Both the position numbers and the translations under genes were made by a program. This document shows, one piece after another, positions 10,892 through 21,761 of a DNA stretch of 64,000 nucleotides (the stretch's first letter is position 1; every line of letters begins with the position of its first letter). The notes under the pieces were generated by a model that ran no database searches, was not told the origin of the DNA, and was given only the letters and a program-made list of their open reading frames with translations. Source of the stretch: Rhynchopus sp. YZ270_cl-10 (Eukaryota; Euglenozoa; Diplonemea; Diplonemida; Diplonemidae); assembly GCA_964035575.1 (NCBI GenBank), contig OZ037873.1:558001-622000 (forward strand). Direction: 5' to 3'.

Positions 10892-12220
10892 ATGGAACTC
10901 ACCATCGAGGGATTTGATGGTCGGACGTACGTCGTCGACGTAGATGTGGATGACACAGCGAAGGACCTGCGGCGGAAGGTGGCAACTACAGCGGGGTTTG
11001 CTGAAGACAGCTTTGACATGGACTTCAGAGGGAACGGCGAAGGAGAAGGCAGCACCATCACGGCGCTGAGTGCTGGCGACACAGTCGTATTGAGGCAGTC
11101 GAAGAAGCAAGAATCCATTGCAGCACTTCATGCATTGGGTGAGACAGACCTCACACCAGAGAGGCTTGCGCGAGTAAGAGACCTCAACGTAGCGCGGTTG
11201 TTTCTGCAGGCAGAAGTTGCAACTACGATTCCGCAGAGGTTCCTCGCAAGCACTGATTTACGTAGCCTTGATCTGAGTGCCCCGTTGGCTGTTACTACGA
11301 TAGGTGACAACTTCTTGTATCACTGTTCGTCATTGGAATCAATTAACTTGTCTGGGTTGCGCAACGTCACGATAGTAGGCGACTACTTCCTGCACAACTG
11401 CACGTCATTACTCACTTTTGAGCCATTCAACTTTGCAGGATTGAGCAGGGTCGCAAGCCTTGGTAACTACTTCTTATCAGGTTGCACGTCGTTAACCACC
11501 ATCAACTTTGCGGGATTAGGCAATGTCACGAGACTTGGGAACGATTTTTTATCAGGTTGCACGTCATTAACCTCCATCGATTTTGCGGGATTGGGCAGTG
11601 TCACAAGCCTTGGAGACTACTTCTTATCAGGTTGCATGGGGTTAACCTCCATCGACTTTGCGGGATTAGGCAGTGTCACGAGACTTGGGGACGATTTTTT
11701 ATCAGGTTGCACGGCGTTAACCTCCATTGATTTTACAGGATTAGGCAGTGTCACGAGACTTGGGAACTGCTTCTTATCAGATTGCACGGCGTTAACTTCC
11801 ATCGATTTTGCGGGATTAGGCAGTATCACAAGCCTTGGGAACTACTTCTTATCACATTGCACGGCGTTAACCACCATCAACTTTGCGGGATTGAGCAGGG
11901 TCGCAAGCCTTGGGAACGATTTTTTATCAGGTTGCACGGCGTTAACCTCCATCGACTTTGCAGGATTGGGTGGCGTCACAAGCCTTGGGACCTGCTTCTT
12001 ATCCGGTTGCATAGAGTTAACCACTATCAACTTTGCAGGATTAGACAGTGTCACAAGCCTTGGGGACTACTTCTTATCAACTTGCACGGCGTTACGCTCC
12101 ATCGACTTTGCAGGGTTGAGTGGTGTGACACGCATTGGACGTAGGTTTATGGATGGTTGCGTTTATTTAGAAACATCCGACCAGGTTCGGAAGTGGTCAT
12201 CAACTATGCTGATTACCTAG
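10892..12220 (+). CDS. Ubiquitin-like plus BspA-type LRR protein, 12 repeats
   Basis: The protein has 442 aa. Residues 1-75 resemble a ubiquitin-like fold (MELTIEGF at the first strand, VDDTAKDLRRKV as the helix, LSAGDTVVLR as the last strand). A linker is followed by about 12 leucine-rich repeats of 25 residues (75 bp each) with consensus LTSIDFAGLGSVTSLGDYF-LSGCTS, the BspA/TpLRR type. There is no signal peptide or TM segment, so it is probably cytoplasmic and protein-binding. The start is the ATG after an A/C-rich leader; an upstream ATG at 10832 is out of frame. CCCCTAG at about 10827 is a likely trans-splice acceptor. The near-identical repeats favour unequal exchange. Paralogs lie at 22407 and (broken) at 45199. 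Confidence 0.85.
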   Translation: MELTIEGFDGRTYVVDVDVDDTAKDLRRKVATTAGFAEDSFDMDFRGNGEGEGSTITALSAGDTVVLRQSKKQESIAALHALGETDLTPERLARVRDLNVARLFLQAEVATTIPQRFLASTDLRSLDLSAPLAVTTIGDNFLYHCSSLESINLSGLRNVTIVGDYFLHNCTSLLTFEPFNFAGLSRVASLGNYFLSGCTSLTTINFAGLGNVTRLGNDFLSGCTSLTSIDFAGLGSVTSLGDYFLSGCMGLTSIDFAGLGSVTRLGDDFLSGCTALTSIDFTGLGSVTRLGNCFLSDCTALTSIDFAGLGSITSLGNYFLSHCTALTTINFAGLSRVASLGNDFLSGCTALTSIDFAGLGGVTSLGTCFLSGCIELTTINFAGLDSVTSLGDYFLSTCTALRSIDFAGLSGVTRIGRRFMDGCVYLETSDQVRKWSSTMLIT

Positions 12221-12570
12221 GTGACGAGTTTCCAAGTCGAGCACACTGCCATGGCTCGTAGTGTGTATAGCACAAAGAGTGTTCCATGAAGAGTCGCTTC
12301 GGCAAAACCTTGGCGATGAATTGATTGCCATTGCCGTCCCTAGTGTTCGCCGTAATGTTAATCGGGCGCAATACGTGTGCGGCGTACTTTTGTTTTAAAG
12401 AAAAAGAAATTTATTTTGTACGAGTATGCAATCTGGAAATGAAAGACGCGTTCTTCGGTTGCAATGAGTCTTACCGTTTCCCCCTTCCCCCCTTTGTGCT
12501 CCACCTCTCCCCCGTACTTCAGGACGCGGGTTTTCGGGACTGTTGGGGTTTGAAAAAATAATATGTAGAC

Positions 12571-12609
12571 TTCATCCTCGGGTGTCTACACTAATACAAC
12601 CAAGTTTTC
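12571..12609 (+). repeat. Dispersed motif R2
   Basis: This is a clean copy of the motif TTCATCCTCGGGT followed by GTCTACACTAATACAACC and AAGTTTTC. It is immediately followed by an 18-bp G run (12610-12627), exactly as in the duplicate at 23648-23686. Confidence 0.6.
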
Positions 12610-12627
12610 GGGGGGGGGGGGGGGGGT

Positions 12628-15341
12628 AGGGTAAGAACCCCCCTGTCCTCTACGATTTTTGAAAAAGGACGAAAAAGACGAAAAAGGACGAAAAAGGACG
12701 AAAAAGGACGAAAAAGGACGAAAAAGGACACTGTTAATGGTATACAGTAACTAAGTTACCTCTCGCGCTCCTGGTACAAAAAAGCGTCTCACAACCCACT
12801 GATAGTTGACGCCTGTGTTTTCAAATTGATAAAAAAGTAAAAAAAAACACTTTTCAGTTTCTTGTTTTTGGCAATATATATTCCCTCTGATACCCCTTGC
12901 CCTAACCCTCGTGATAAACCCCCAACCCTTGTTTTATTTTTTCGCCTGCGCAAGCTTCGCTTTCTTTGCCGCCCTCTTCGTTGTCGTGCATATTGCCGTG
13001 ACCTTGTGGAGTCTCTGCAAATCCATATTTTCCCTTCCTTCTGATTGCCACCCCATCGTGCTGAACACCCGTTCCTGGACTGCTGTATGCGGGACAATGG
13101 AGCACAACTTTTTCGCTCGTGGTGGAAGAAGAAGATTAGGGTAGAGTTTCGACGCAATTCCCCAAAACACTTCAGGTGCGGATTTCTCGTGACACCAAAG
13201 CATCTTCGAGTGGTACGGAGCCTCTCTTGAGAGGAAACACGAAATCTCCCTCAGAAGTTCTAGCTCAGCCTCCTCGTTGTCAGCCCACAGCTCCACTGCT
13301 TTTTCTGCCTGATCCATGAGGCTCTTTGGATCGAACGTCTCAAGGTACCTTCCCAAAACCCCACGAGGGACTTTGCCTTCTGCGTCAGGAATGTAGCACG
13401 TAGGGGACAAGATGGTGGCAAGAACACAGTGGCTGGTATCGACGTAGTACTTCTCTCGTTCATCCCTCGCCTTCTTGCACTTCTTGTGTCCAGGAACTTC
13501 CCCGTCAGGTGTAGTGCAGGCATTAAACACCTGCTTCAAAGCCCAGAACATCGGGAGAATGTGGCCAATGCGAGCAGAGTCTTGTTCCATGTACCTGATG
13601 GCTTCTGTCGTCGAGCACACTAACTTCCGCACAAACATGAACTTCTCCCAAAAAGCGAGATCTCCGAACTTCTGCAGGGCGGGCATCTGGTTGTGGATGC
13701 TGGTTTCATTTTCGTCGTTCATGAGCGTCCGCATGGTGTTGAAGTTGTTGTTGATCCAATCCCAGGAGTCCCCAATCGTCAGCCAACGAGTATTGTTCCC
13801 AACGGGCGACACTTTCTCCACCATAGCCGATGCCGCTTGGATTGCATACACAGCCTTCCTGATGTTCTCCGTGTTCTTTACCGCAGACACGATCTGGTTG
13901 CTCCACACGAAGTACGCGTTATACACGTTAGGTGTATCCTTCTTTGATACAGTGCGGGTTCCGATAATATCATTCAGCAGCCTGTTTAAAGCATGGCACA
14001 CGCACACCAAGATGAGGATTGTCGGGTAAACGTCCTTCAGGTCTTTGGCACCCTTCAAAATTGCCGACCCCGCGTCGACCAAAACGGCTGTCAGGTACTG
14101 CCCGATGCCCGTCTCCGAGATGATCTGCTTCAGCGCGGTGCAGTACTCCTCCCCGTCATGCGATCGTTGGGTCAGCGTGTGGCTCGCCAGCAGCTGTGGC
14201 TCAGGAGAACAGATGGACACGCTGAGGAGGTGCTGTTTCTTCAGCTTGGATTCCCAAGCGTCGGCGTGCAGGGAGATCCCGGTACCGTTGTCCCGGGCAG
14301 CGTGCTTGATGCGAGTAATCTCATCAAGCACAATCTCCTCGTACGCCGCATCCAGCAGCGGCCCACGAATGGCGTCCTCGTCTACCACCCTCCTCAGCGT
14401 GGGGCGAGTCGCCCGCATGGCCGCCTTAAACTCGGGGGAGGAGGCAAAACTGAAGGGGATACCTCCACAGTAGTAGGCCTTGGCCCAAGCTGAATCAATC
14501 AGCTTGTTCTCGGCCTCCGACACCCTGTCCACCACTCCAAGCAAAGATTGCTTGGGGTGGGCAGACCGAGTGTGTGCCTTGGGCACAGGCTTCGCCTTAG
14601 TAGATGTTGGGGCTGGGGCTGCTGGGGCTGGGGCTGAGGCTGCTGCTGAGGCTGCTGAGACTGCTGCTGGGGCTGCTGAGGCTGCTGCTGGAGCTACTGG
14701 GGCTGCTGCTGGGGCTGCTGAGACTGCTGCTGGGGCCGCTGAGGCTGCTGCTGGAGCTACTGGGGCTGCTGCTGGGGCTGAAACAATGGTGCAATCTGCA
14801 TCTGCATCTGCTTCTGCATCTTCATCATCTTCTTCATCGACATCTTCAGCATCTTCCATCCGGCTGCGCTTCCTCTTCTTAGCCAATTCAGCCTGTAGAA
14901 TATGTGTGTGAATATTTTCGAGTAAATTTATTTTCAAACCTTGGCTTTGTTCTTGTAAACCTCCTCCGCATCTTTGCAGGACACAATGTGCTGCTTCCTC
15001 CTCTCCGCGTTCGACGCCTGGGCCATTGTCCCCTGGCATGCGTTGCACGTCAAAAACCTTCCGGTTTTTGAAAACAGCTCCCAAGTCCAGCATTTAGCTC
15101 TTGGCATGATTTGTTTTTTTTTCTTGTGTTTTTCTGTTGTTGGAGGACTTGAAATCAAGATTTTTTTTTTGGGGGGGGGATTTTTTTGGGTGAACAGTGT
15201 TTTTCCTGGTGATTTTTCTGTACTGTACTTCCTGTATTGTCCTTTTTCGTCCTTTTTCGTCCTTTTTCCCAGATCGAAAAAGGACGAAAAAGACGAAAAA
15301 GACGTAGAGGACGAAAAAGGACAAGGGGTATTCTTAGGGTA
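12628..15341 (-). mobile_element. Complete hAT DNA transposon
   Basis: The 2.7-kb element begins TAGGGTAAGAACCCCC and ends with the related inverted sequence (GGGGTATTCTTAGGGTA read on +). It lies directly after a G run, so its 8-bp target duplication would be all G and cannot be measured. The ends carry arrays of the decamer GAAAAAGGAC (12660-12729 and about 15238-15325), like the subterminal transposase-binding repeats of hAT elements. It encodes one apparently intact transposase on the minus strand and could be an autonomous copy. Confidence 0.75.
12934..15107 (-). CDS. hAT transposase with BED zinc finger (two exons)
   Basis: Exon 1 is 15107-14940 and exon 2 is 14892-12934, with a 47-nt intron (GTTTGA..CTACAG, phase 0), giving about 708 aa. 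Exon 1 encodes a BED-type finger with C21, C24, H40 and C44. Exon 2 begins with a basic stretch (AKKRKRSR), then an acidic run and a long Ala/Pro-rich linker. After the linker comes the DUF659/hAT catalytic core (VLVDAGSAILKG and VCVCHALNRLLNDI). The C-terminal dimerisation region reads YPNLLLPPRAKKLCSIVPHT..ERVFSTMGW. No stop or frameshift interrupts it. The product would cut and paste the surrounding element. Confidence 0.85.
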
Positions 15342-16380
15342 GGGGGAGCAGTGAGACCCTTTTTTCTGTCACACCCCCCAAAAAATCATGAAAAAGGGCA
15401 AAAAAAATATCCGAAAACACAAAACCACCCCAGAAAACACATTTGTGGTACTATTTCTTACTTTTTGATACCTTTTTGGAACTTTTTGGCACTTTTTTTC
15501 TCGATTTTTTGACACTTTTTGTCGCGTTTTCACCCAATTTCCCCCTTTTCAGAGGGGATTTGGTACAAGGCGATTTATCAAAAAATTCAAAATTTTGAAA
15601 TAGGCCAAAACAAGAGGAAAAGTGGTTTTTTCCAGTCAGATGTGTGCACGGAGTGATTTCCGTGGGGTTTTGGAGCCAAAAGTCCAGTTTTTTTCATGTC
15701 TTTGCTGAAAATTTTGAATTTTTTTTATACACAAAAACCACATTTTAGCCGGGAGGAAGAAGTGTGACAGAAGTGTGACATCTGAGAGGTTTCGAGCCAG
15801 AGGTCACCAAAATGGGCAAAACCATCTGAAAACAATTTTTTCCACCCCCAGTGGGGTCCGGCAATCACTTTCGAGTGGTTTTGGGGACGTATGTGAACCT
15901 GTGGACAATTTTTTTGGGGCTTTTATGTGTGTAAACATGCTAAGAAGTGAGGGCAGTACTGCTTTTTTAAGCGTTTCAGACACTACAGAATACATCTGGG
16001 GCCCACACAGGACCCCTAAAAGCTGCAAAAACCATACATTTCCACCCTGGGACCCCACCGGATGTGGACCGAGGTGGTTTTCGGGTGTTTAGAAGGCCGA
16101 ATGTCTCCTCAAATATTTTTTTTGAAAAGTGTTGAAAATTGACCCAATAGCGTTACGCGAGCGTTACGCATTTTTGGCCTTTTTTTCACAAAAAACCGAT
16201 TTTTTTTAATCAGGAAAGTCTCTGTAGAGGTTGTCAGGTGGTTTAATGGGATATTTGGGTGATCCCCAGGGCGATTTGCGGCCAGGTACGACCTTTTTGG
16301 TGGATTTCTTCACCTAAATTTCAAAAAAATGGGTTTGTGACAGTATTTGTACAGGGATTTATACACCACTGACCCCCCTA
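15340..16380. mobile_element. Non-coding TIR element D
   Basis: This segment of about 1.04 kb abuts the hAT element. It starts TAGGGGGAGCAGTG and ends with the near-inverse CACTGACCCCCCTA. There is no coding potential. It is one layer of the nest built at the G tract of duplication unit 1. The boundary with the hAT element is uncertain by a few bases because both end in TA/G runs. Confidence 0.4.
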
Positions 16381-16382
16381 CG

Positions 16383-16617
16383 CATAGTGTGCAGACGAAC
16401 AAAATGTTCGTCGATGTTCGTCGTGGGGGGGAAAAAAAAAATTGTTCGTCGATGTTCGTCGTTGTTCGTCGATGTTCGTCGTTGTTCGTCGTGGGTTGCC
16501 CTTGTGGCAGGGACCTGTTCGTCGATGTTCGTCGATGTTCGTCGACGAACATCGACGAACAAAACCGACGAACATTTTGTTCGTCGACGAACCAAAAATG
16601 TTCGTCTGCACACTATG
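16383..16617. mobile_element. Small CATAG-type TIR element I1
   Basis: The 235-bp element begins CATAGTGTGCAGACGAAC and ends with its inverse. It is flanked by the 6-bp duplication CCTACG (16377-16382 and 16618-16623). The interior is almost entirely iterations of TTCGTCGATG or GTTCGTCGA in both orientations, so each half folds on the other. It has the same terminal CATAG and the same target length as element I2 at 25295-25684. Confidence 0.6.
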
Positions 16618-16621
16618 CCTA

Positions 16622-16622
<1 letters not shown>

Positions 16623-16665
<43 letters not shown>
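16623..16665. repeat. 43-bp homopolymeric G tract
   Basis: An uninterrupted run of G lies between two mobile elements, part of the G tract that has been repeatedly entered. Long G runs can form quadruplex or triplex structures. The exact length in the genome may differ because sequencing and assembly of such runs is unreliable. Confidence 0.8.
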
Positions 16666-16668
<3 letters not shown>

Positions 16669-17257
16669 GCATGAGAATAAGGTTAGGGGGGTGCGGGTCC
16701 GGGGTCCGGGCTATTCTCACAAGGGGTGGGGTGGGGGTGAGGGGGTCTCGGTTTTTTGGAGTGCTGAACGACACGTTGGGTGTGGGGTGGGGTGAGGGGA
16801 TCTCTAAGCTGACTCTAATCTATGTAAAGATTCACAAATGGGGCTTTCTCGGGACCCCCTCTTGACAGCGGGGGTGCCGGACAGGCTGTCATGTACAGCT
16901 GCCTGGGGTGATGACATAGTAAAATTTCTGTTGTGGATGTGTTGGTGCTGGGAATGGGTGGGGGTGTCGGGGTTTAACAGGGTGCCGGACAGGGTGCCGG
17001 GCAAGGTGCCGGGCAGGGTGCCGGGCAAGGTGCCGGGCAAGGTGCCGGGCAAGGTGCCGGGCAAGGTGCCGGGCAAGGTGCCGGGCAGAGTGCAAAATGA
17101 AAATACCAAAAAACACCGGCATTTGCATTTTCGGAATCCGTGCGGCCAGTGGTGGGGTCACTTTTCCAAAATGGACAAGTTCTTAGAGGGTAGGGGGGTG
17201 TGGGGTTCCGGGGGGCCGGGTCCGGGGTCCGGGGTCCGGGCCTTATTCTCATGCCTG
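16666..17257. mobile_element. hAT-like MITE with 17-bp terminal inverted repeats
   Basis: The 592-bp element begins CAGGCATGAGAATAAGG and ends with the exact inverse. Pure G runs flank it (16623-16665 and 17258-17269). It is non-coding. It contains a 12-bp tandem array, GGTGCCGGGCAA with variants, at about 16980-17090, and GGTCCGGGGTCC iterations near both ends. A short block (CCGTG-CAGTGGTGGGGTCA type) recurs in two degenerate copies at about 63200-63420, so relatives exist there. Confidence 0.6.
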
Positions 17258-18210
17258 GGGGGGGGGGGGTAGGTGGGGGCAAAACCTTCAGGACGGGTGA
17301 GGCATTTTGACTTTTTTGGACTTCCGCGCAAAGTACCCACAAACCACCCCTCATACCCACCCAGAAATGGGTCAGAAACACCCTGTGACCCGAAAATCCA
17401 TGCTAAGGGCGACTCAGAATATGAAAAAATGCAAAAAAATAGTGAAAAAGTGGCCTTTTGACGGTTTTGGCCATGTTGGGTAAAATGGCCATTTTTGGAC
17501 AAAAAAATCAAAAAAACAGCAAAATTTCGACGTCATGACAGCTGCTTGGGCACAAACCTACCCCAGGGAGGTCCTGTGAGTCCATTCCGACCTGTTTTGG
17601 ACACTTTAGGTACTTTTTTTGGCCGTTTTTTGGTGTTTTTAGGTCAAAAAACATCCCCGGACTATCCCCGGACCGGACTTGCGCCCTGCTTTCAGACCCA
17701 CTCTGGGCCAAAAAATGGGTGAAAACCCCCGAAAAAGCACTCCGGGAACCCAGATAGTTCCAAATATCCACCAGAAACCCACCCAAACACCTCAAAAACA
17801 TGCCAGAAAAATATTTTTAAAAACACACTTTTTCAAATAAGTTATTATGGAACCTGCCCAGATGAACTTTTTGAAAAAAGTGTGTTTTTGAAAATATTTT
17901 TCTGGCATGTTTTTGAGGTGTTTGGGTGGGTTTCTAGTGGATATTTGGAACTATCTGGGTTCCCGGAGTGCTTTTTCGGGGGTTTTCACCCATTTTTTGG
18001 CCCAGAGTGGGTCCAAAAGCAGGGCGCAAGTCGCGGCCCAGGGACGTCCAGGGTAAAGTCCAGGGTATTTTTTGACCTAAAAACACCAAAAAACGGCCAA
18101 AAAAAGTACCTAAAGTGTCCAAAACAGGTCGGAATGGACTCACAGGACCTCCCTGGGGTAGGTTTGTGCCCAAGCAGCTGTCATGACGTCGAAATTTTGC
18201 TGTTTTTTTG

Positions 18211-19239
18211 CACCTCGTCCCGAATTTTTGTCCGAGAATACGATTACTAATTAGTTACTCCACTAAATAAATCGAGCAAAAATATGGTGAACTCAGCGGA
18301 GCCCGGTTTTAAAAGTGCCAAAAACGACCTTTTCGTTTTGACGCGTTGTGAGTTCCTCAAATGCAATTTTGAAGGGTAAAAAATTCGGGTTTTCTAAGCA
18401 CAAGCAGTGTTAAGTCAAAAAATTTCGCGAAAAAAAAATAGATTTTTTTTGCGTTAAAAGCTCGGAACCCAGAAACGTCCAATGGCGAAGTTTTTTTCTG
18501 GTTTCGTTGCACCCTGTATTTTTACTAAAAAATCGAGACAAAGTGATTTTTACCTGGATTTTTGCCTGTATTTTACTAGGGATTTTCCCTTAGTAAAATA
18601 CAGGGGAATTATCTAACACCTCGTCCCGAATTTTTGTCCGAGAATACGATTACTAATTAGTTACTCCACTAAATAAATCGAGCAAAAATATGGTGAACTC
18701 AGCGGAGCCCGGTTTTAAAAGTGCCAAAAACGACCTTTTCGTTTTGACGCGTTGTGAGTTCCTCAAATGCAATTTTGAAGGGTAAAAAATTCGGGTTTTC
18801 TAAGCACAAGCAGTGTTAAGTCAAAAAATTTCGCGAAAAAAAAATAGATTTTTTTTGCGTTAAAAGCTCGGAACCCAGAAACGTCCAATGGCGAAGTTTT
18901 TTTCTGGTTTCGTTGCACCCTGTATTTTTACTAAAAAATCGAGACAAAGTGATTTTTACCTGGATTTTTGCCTGTATTTTACTAGGGATTTTCCCTTAGT
19001 AAAATACAGGGGAATTATCTAACACCTCGTCCCGAATTTTTGTCCGAGAATACGATTACTAATTAGTTACTCCACTAAATAAATCGAGCAAAAATATGGT
19101 GAACTCAGCGGAGCCCGGTTTTAAAAGTGCCAAAAACGACCTTTTCGTTTTGACGCGTTGTGAGTTCCTCAAATGCAATTTTGAAGGGTAAAAAATTCGG
19201 GTTTTCTAAGCACAAGCAGTGTTAAGTCAAAAAATTTCG
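18211..19239 (+). repeat. Tandem 406-bp repeats (2.5 copies)
   Basis: Copies begin at 18211, 18617 and 19023, and the third stops at about 19239. The copies look identical by eye. Each begins CACCTCGTCCCGAATTTTTG and ends with an inverted repeat of CCTGTATTTTACTA. The first 20 or so bases resemble the inverted far end of the insertion at about 21485-21508, so the unit starts with the terminal sequence of the element that interrupted foldback C. It does not resemble a spliced-leader RNA repeat. Confidence 0.75.
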
Positions 19240-20040
19240 CTGGGGGGCTCCGCCCCCCAGACCCCCCAGTCGCTTCGCGGCAAAGGGCTGGGCTAAGCCT
19301 GCCCTTTGCCGCGAAGCGCCTGGGGTGGTGCTTGGTGCACAGGATTAGGACATTAGAGACATGTCCTGCATTTGAGTGGATGTCCGGCCCCGAACTCGTC
19401 TGCTGTCAGACGTATTTCTCTTGAGACTGCAATGGATAAGACGCTTGCAACAGCTTCATCAACTGCACACGCGAGGAGGAGTGCATGTGTTGCACATATG
19501 TCCGGTCAAAGAGATCAGAGAGAGTGCACCAATATATGAGATGTTCACACCGTACTTTATACTCGTGAAAAACTATCCCACGCGTGAACATCGAGCATTC
19601 TGATTTTCTTTAACGCCGATTCTTTTGAAAATGTGTCAGTAGGGTAACCAGGGGGTGATAACAAATATGTACTCCACCAATCGGGTCGAGAAAAAATGTC
19701 GTGAATTCTGAGAAGTGGGCCTTCCACATGCGGGTAGCTCACAAACAACAAATTCAAAACGCTGTTTGGCCTGCCTGCGACGTTGTACCGAAGGTGCATA
19801 TGAAGGCCTGTTTTCCAACATCCATACCCCCCCTTTACGGAGGGACAACGGGTAGAACCACGGAGAATCGGTTAAGGTGCCACACCAGAAATATTTTTTT
19901 GAAATATTTTTTGGGATTGAAATCAGCGGATCGAAATGAGTTAAATGTGGGGTCGTAGGCTCAAAAAATTGCATCTGTGGTTTATGAAGTGAACGAGGCC
20001 CAGAAGTATACGCCTAACGAGATCTTGTCTGATATGTGAA
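19240..20040. other. Strong hairpins and a decayed transposase-like stretch
   Basis: Two hairpins come first. One is CTGGGGGGCTCCGCCCCCCA (about 19240-19260). The other has an 18-bp perfect stem, with arms at 19271-19288 and 19301-19318, and a GCGAAGC end. The rest is degenerate. Short segments near 19750-19810 match the segment at about 39290-39350, reading something like VQRRRQAKQRF then C-x3-x-C. This suggests a relic of the same DNA transposon, but no intact frame remains. Confidence 0.35.
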
Positions 20041-20044
20041 TCGC

Positions 20045-20730
20045 ACTGTACTGTACTGTACTGTACTGTACTGTACTGTACTGTACTGTACTGTACTGTA
20101 CTGTACTGTACTGTACTGTACTGTACTGTACTGTACTGTACTGTACTGTACTGTACTGTACTGTACTGTACTGTACTGTACTGTACTGTACTGTACTGTA
20201 CTGTACTGTACTGTACTGTACTGTACTGTACTGTACTGTACTGTACTGTACTGTACTGTACTGTACTGTACTGTACTGTACTGTACTGTACTGTACTGTA
20301 CTGTACTGTACTGTACTGTACTGTACTGTACTGTACTGTACTGTACTGTACTGTACTGTACTGTACTGTACTGTACTGTACTGTACTGTACTGTACTGTA
20401 CTGTACTGTACTGTACTGTACTGTACTGTACTGTACTGTACTGTACTGTACTGTACTGTACTGTACTGTACTGTACTGTACTGTACTGTACTGTACTGTA
20501 CTGTACTGTACTGTACTGTACTGTACTGTACTGTACTGTACTGTACTGTACTGTACTGTACTGTACTGTACTGTACTGTACTGTACTGTACTGTACTGTA
20601 CTGTACTGTACTGTACTGTACTGTACTGTACTGTACTGTACTGTACTGTACTGTACTGTACTGTACTGTACTGTACTGTACTGTACTGTACTGTACTGTA
20701 CTGTACTGTACTGTACTGTACTGTACTGTA
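20045..20730. repeat. Pentanucleotide microsatellite (CTGTA)n
   Basis: About 137 uninterrupted copies of a 5-bp unit. All frames are open only because of the repeat, so no protein is inferred. It probably grew from a short TACTGT stretch in the surrounding relic, whose unexpanded relative is near 62000. Confidence 0.9.
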
Positions 20731-20749
20731 TACTGTACTCCCAATCCCC

Positions 20750-21128
20750 TGTGTATACTGTGTATACTGTGTATACTGTGTATACTGTGTATACTGTGTA
20801 TACTGTGTATACTGTGTATACTGTGTATACTGTGTATACTGTGTATACTGTGTATACTGTGTATACTGTGTATACTGTGTATACTGTGTATACTGTGTAT
20901 ACTGTGTATACTGTGTATACTGTGTATACTGTGTATACTGTGTATACTGTGTATACTGTGTATACTGTGTATACTGTGTATACTGTGTATACTGTGTATA
21001 CTGTGTATACTGTGTATACTGTGTATACTGTGTATACTGTGTATACTGTGTATACTGTGTATACTGTGTATACTGTGTATACTGTGTATACTGTGTATAC
21101 TGTGTATACTGTGTATACTGTGTATACT
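20750..21128. repeat. Nonanucleotide array (TGTATACTG)n
   Basis: About 42 uninterrupted copies of a 9-bp unit, separated from the pentanucleotide array by about 20 bp. The unit includes the palindrome GTATAC. It is non-coding. Confidence 0.9.
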
Positions 21129-21509
21129 ACCTGTGTGTGACCATACCCCAGATGGTCTGAAGAGTGATATGAGCATATTCTCCAGGTACAATATATACCC
21201 GGAGAATCCATTGGAGCAAGAATTTTGCACTTTTGAGCATCACAGATTACATGTTGCCATTTTTGCGGTCATAATATTTTTTCAAATGGCAAAGGCAATT
21301 CCTTAAGGAATTACAGGGAAAATCACCGTTTTGGGTCTCTCTCTCTATGGGTGATTGGGTTTTAGTCACTCAACGAATCTGGTCGATTTTTTTTGCGTGT
21401 TCATAGGTTTTACCAGAAAAATCAATTAAAGCAAGAATTTTACGGTTTTGAATAGTTGTTCTTTATTTAAAAAAATACCCAGTTTGGACAAAAATTTGGG
21501 ATTGAGTGT
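21129..21509. other. Relic sequence shared with 62 kb
   Basis: The stretch around 21150-21240 (GGTCTGAAGAGTGAT, then ATTCTCCAGG, then TTTTGCACTTTTGA) matches about 62032-62125. This indicates two copies of one old repeat. The last 25 bases resemble the inverse of the start of the 406-bp repeat, the probable end of the insertion in foldback C. There is no gene. Confidence 0.4.
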
Positions 21510-21761
21510 TGATTTTTTTGTCCAAAAATGGCCATTTTACCCAACATGGCCAAAACCGTCAAAAGGCCACTTTTTCACTATTTTTTTGCATTTTTTCATA
21601 TTCTGAGTCGCCCTTAGCATGGATTTTCGGGTCACAGGGTGTTTCTGACCCATTTCTGGGTGGGTATGAGGGGTGGTTTGTACGTACTTTGCGCGGAAGT
21701 CCAAAAAAGTCAAAATGCCTCAAAAAAATAGGGGTTTTGCCCCCACCTAGGGGGGGGGGGG

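Larger units (their letters stand above)
10153..12627 (+). repeat. Segmental duplication, unit 1
   Basis: This segment, from inside the last exon of the C2 gene through the LRR gene and its 3' region to the G tract, recurs at about 22005-23716 with very high identity. The second unit has an internal deletion next to the exon fragment and six fewer LRR units. The shared flank continues after the insertions as 21762-21995 in unit 1 and 24925-25150 in unit 2. Confidence 0.75.
17270..21749. mobile_element. Foldback element C, interrupted by a 3.3-kb insertion
   Basis: The left arm runs from 17270 (TAGGTGGGGGCAAAACC) to about 17836, and the loop is about 17837-17867. The right arm runs from 17868 to 18210 and resumes at about 21510-21749 (ending GGTTTTGCCCCCACCTA). 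Without the insertion it is about 1.18 kb, nearly all inverted repeat. It is homologous to, but clearly diverged from, the 1192-bp palindromes at 23717 and 36480. G runs of 12 bp border it on both sides. It has no coding capacity. Confidence 0.7.

Noticed and set aside
14480-14911. A plus-strand Ala/Gly-rich or LLGLLRLL frame inside the hAT element
   Set aside because: It is the reverse of the Ala/Pro-rich linker of the minus-strand transposase.
16347-16865. Frames rich in SSMFV or glycine
   Set aside because: They come from the TTCGTCG iterations and the 43-bp G run.
18211-19239. The 406-bp tandem repeat as a spliced-leader RNA gene array
   Set aside because: The size would fit, but there is no exon-like 39-nt block followed by a GT donor and no match to known leader ends. 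The repeat start instead matches an element terminus.
20045-21128. CRISPR array
   Set aside because: These are uninterrupted short tandem repeats with no spacers, and the genome is eukaryotic.
20036-21160. Long open frames with repeated YCTVL, YSTVQ, IHSIHS or VYTVYT peptides
   Set aside because: They are translations of the pentanucleotide and nonanucleotide arrays. Such units leave every frame open and there is no other coding sign.
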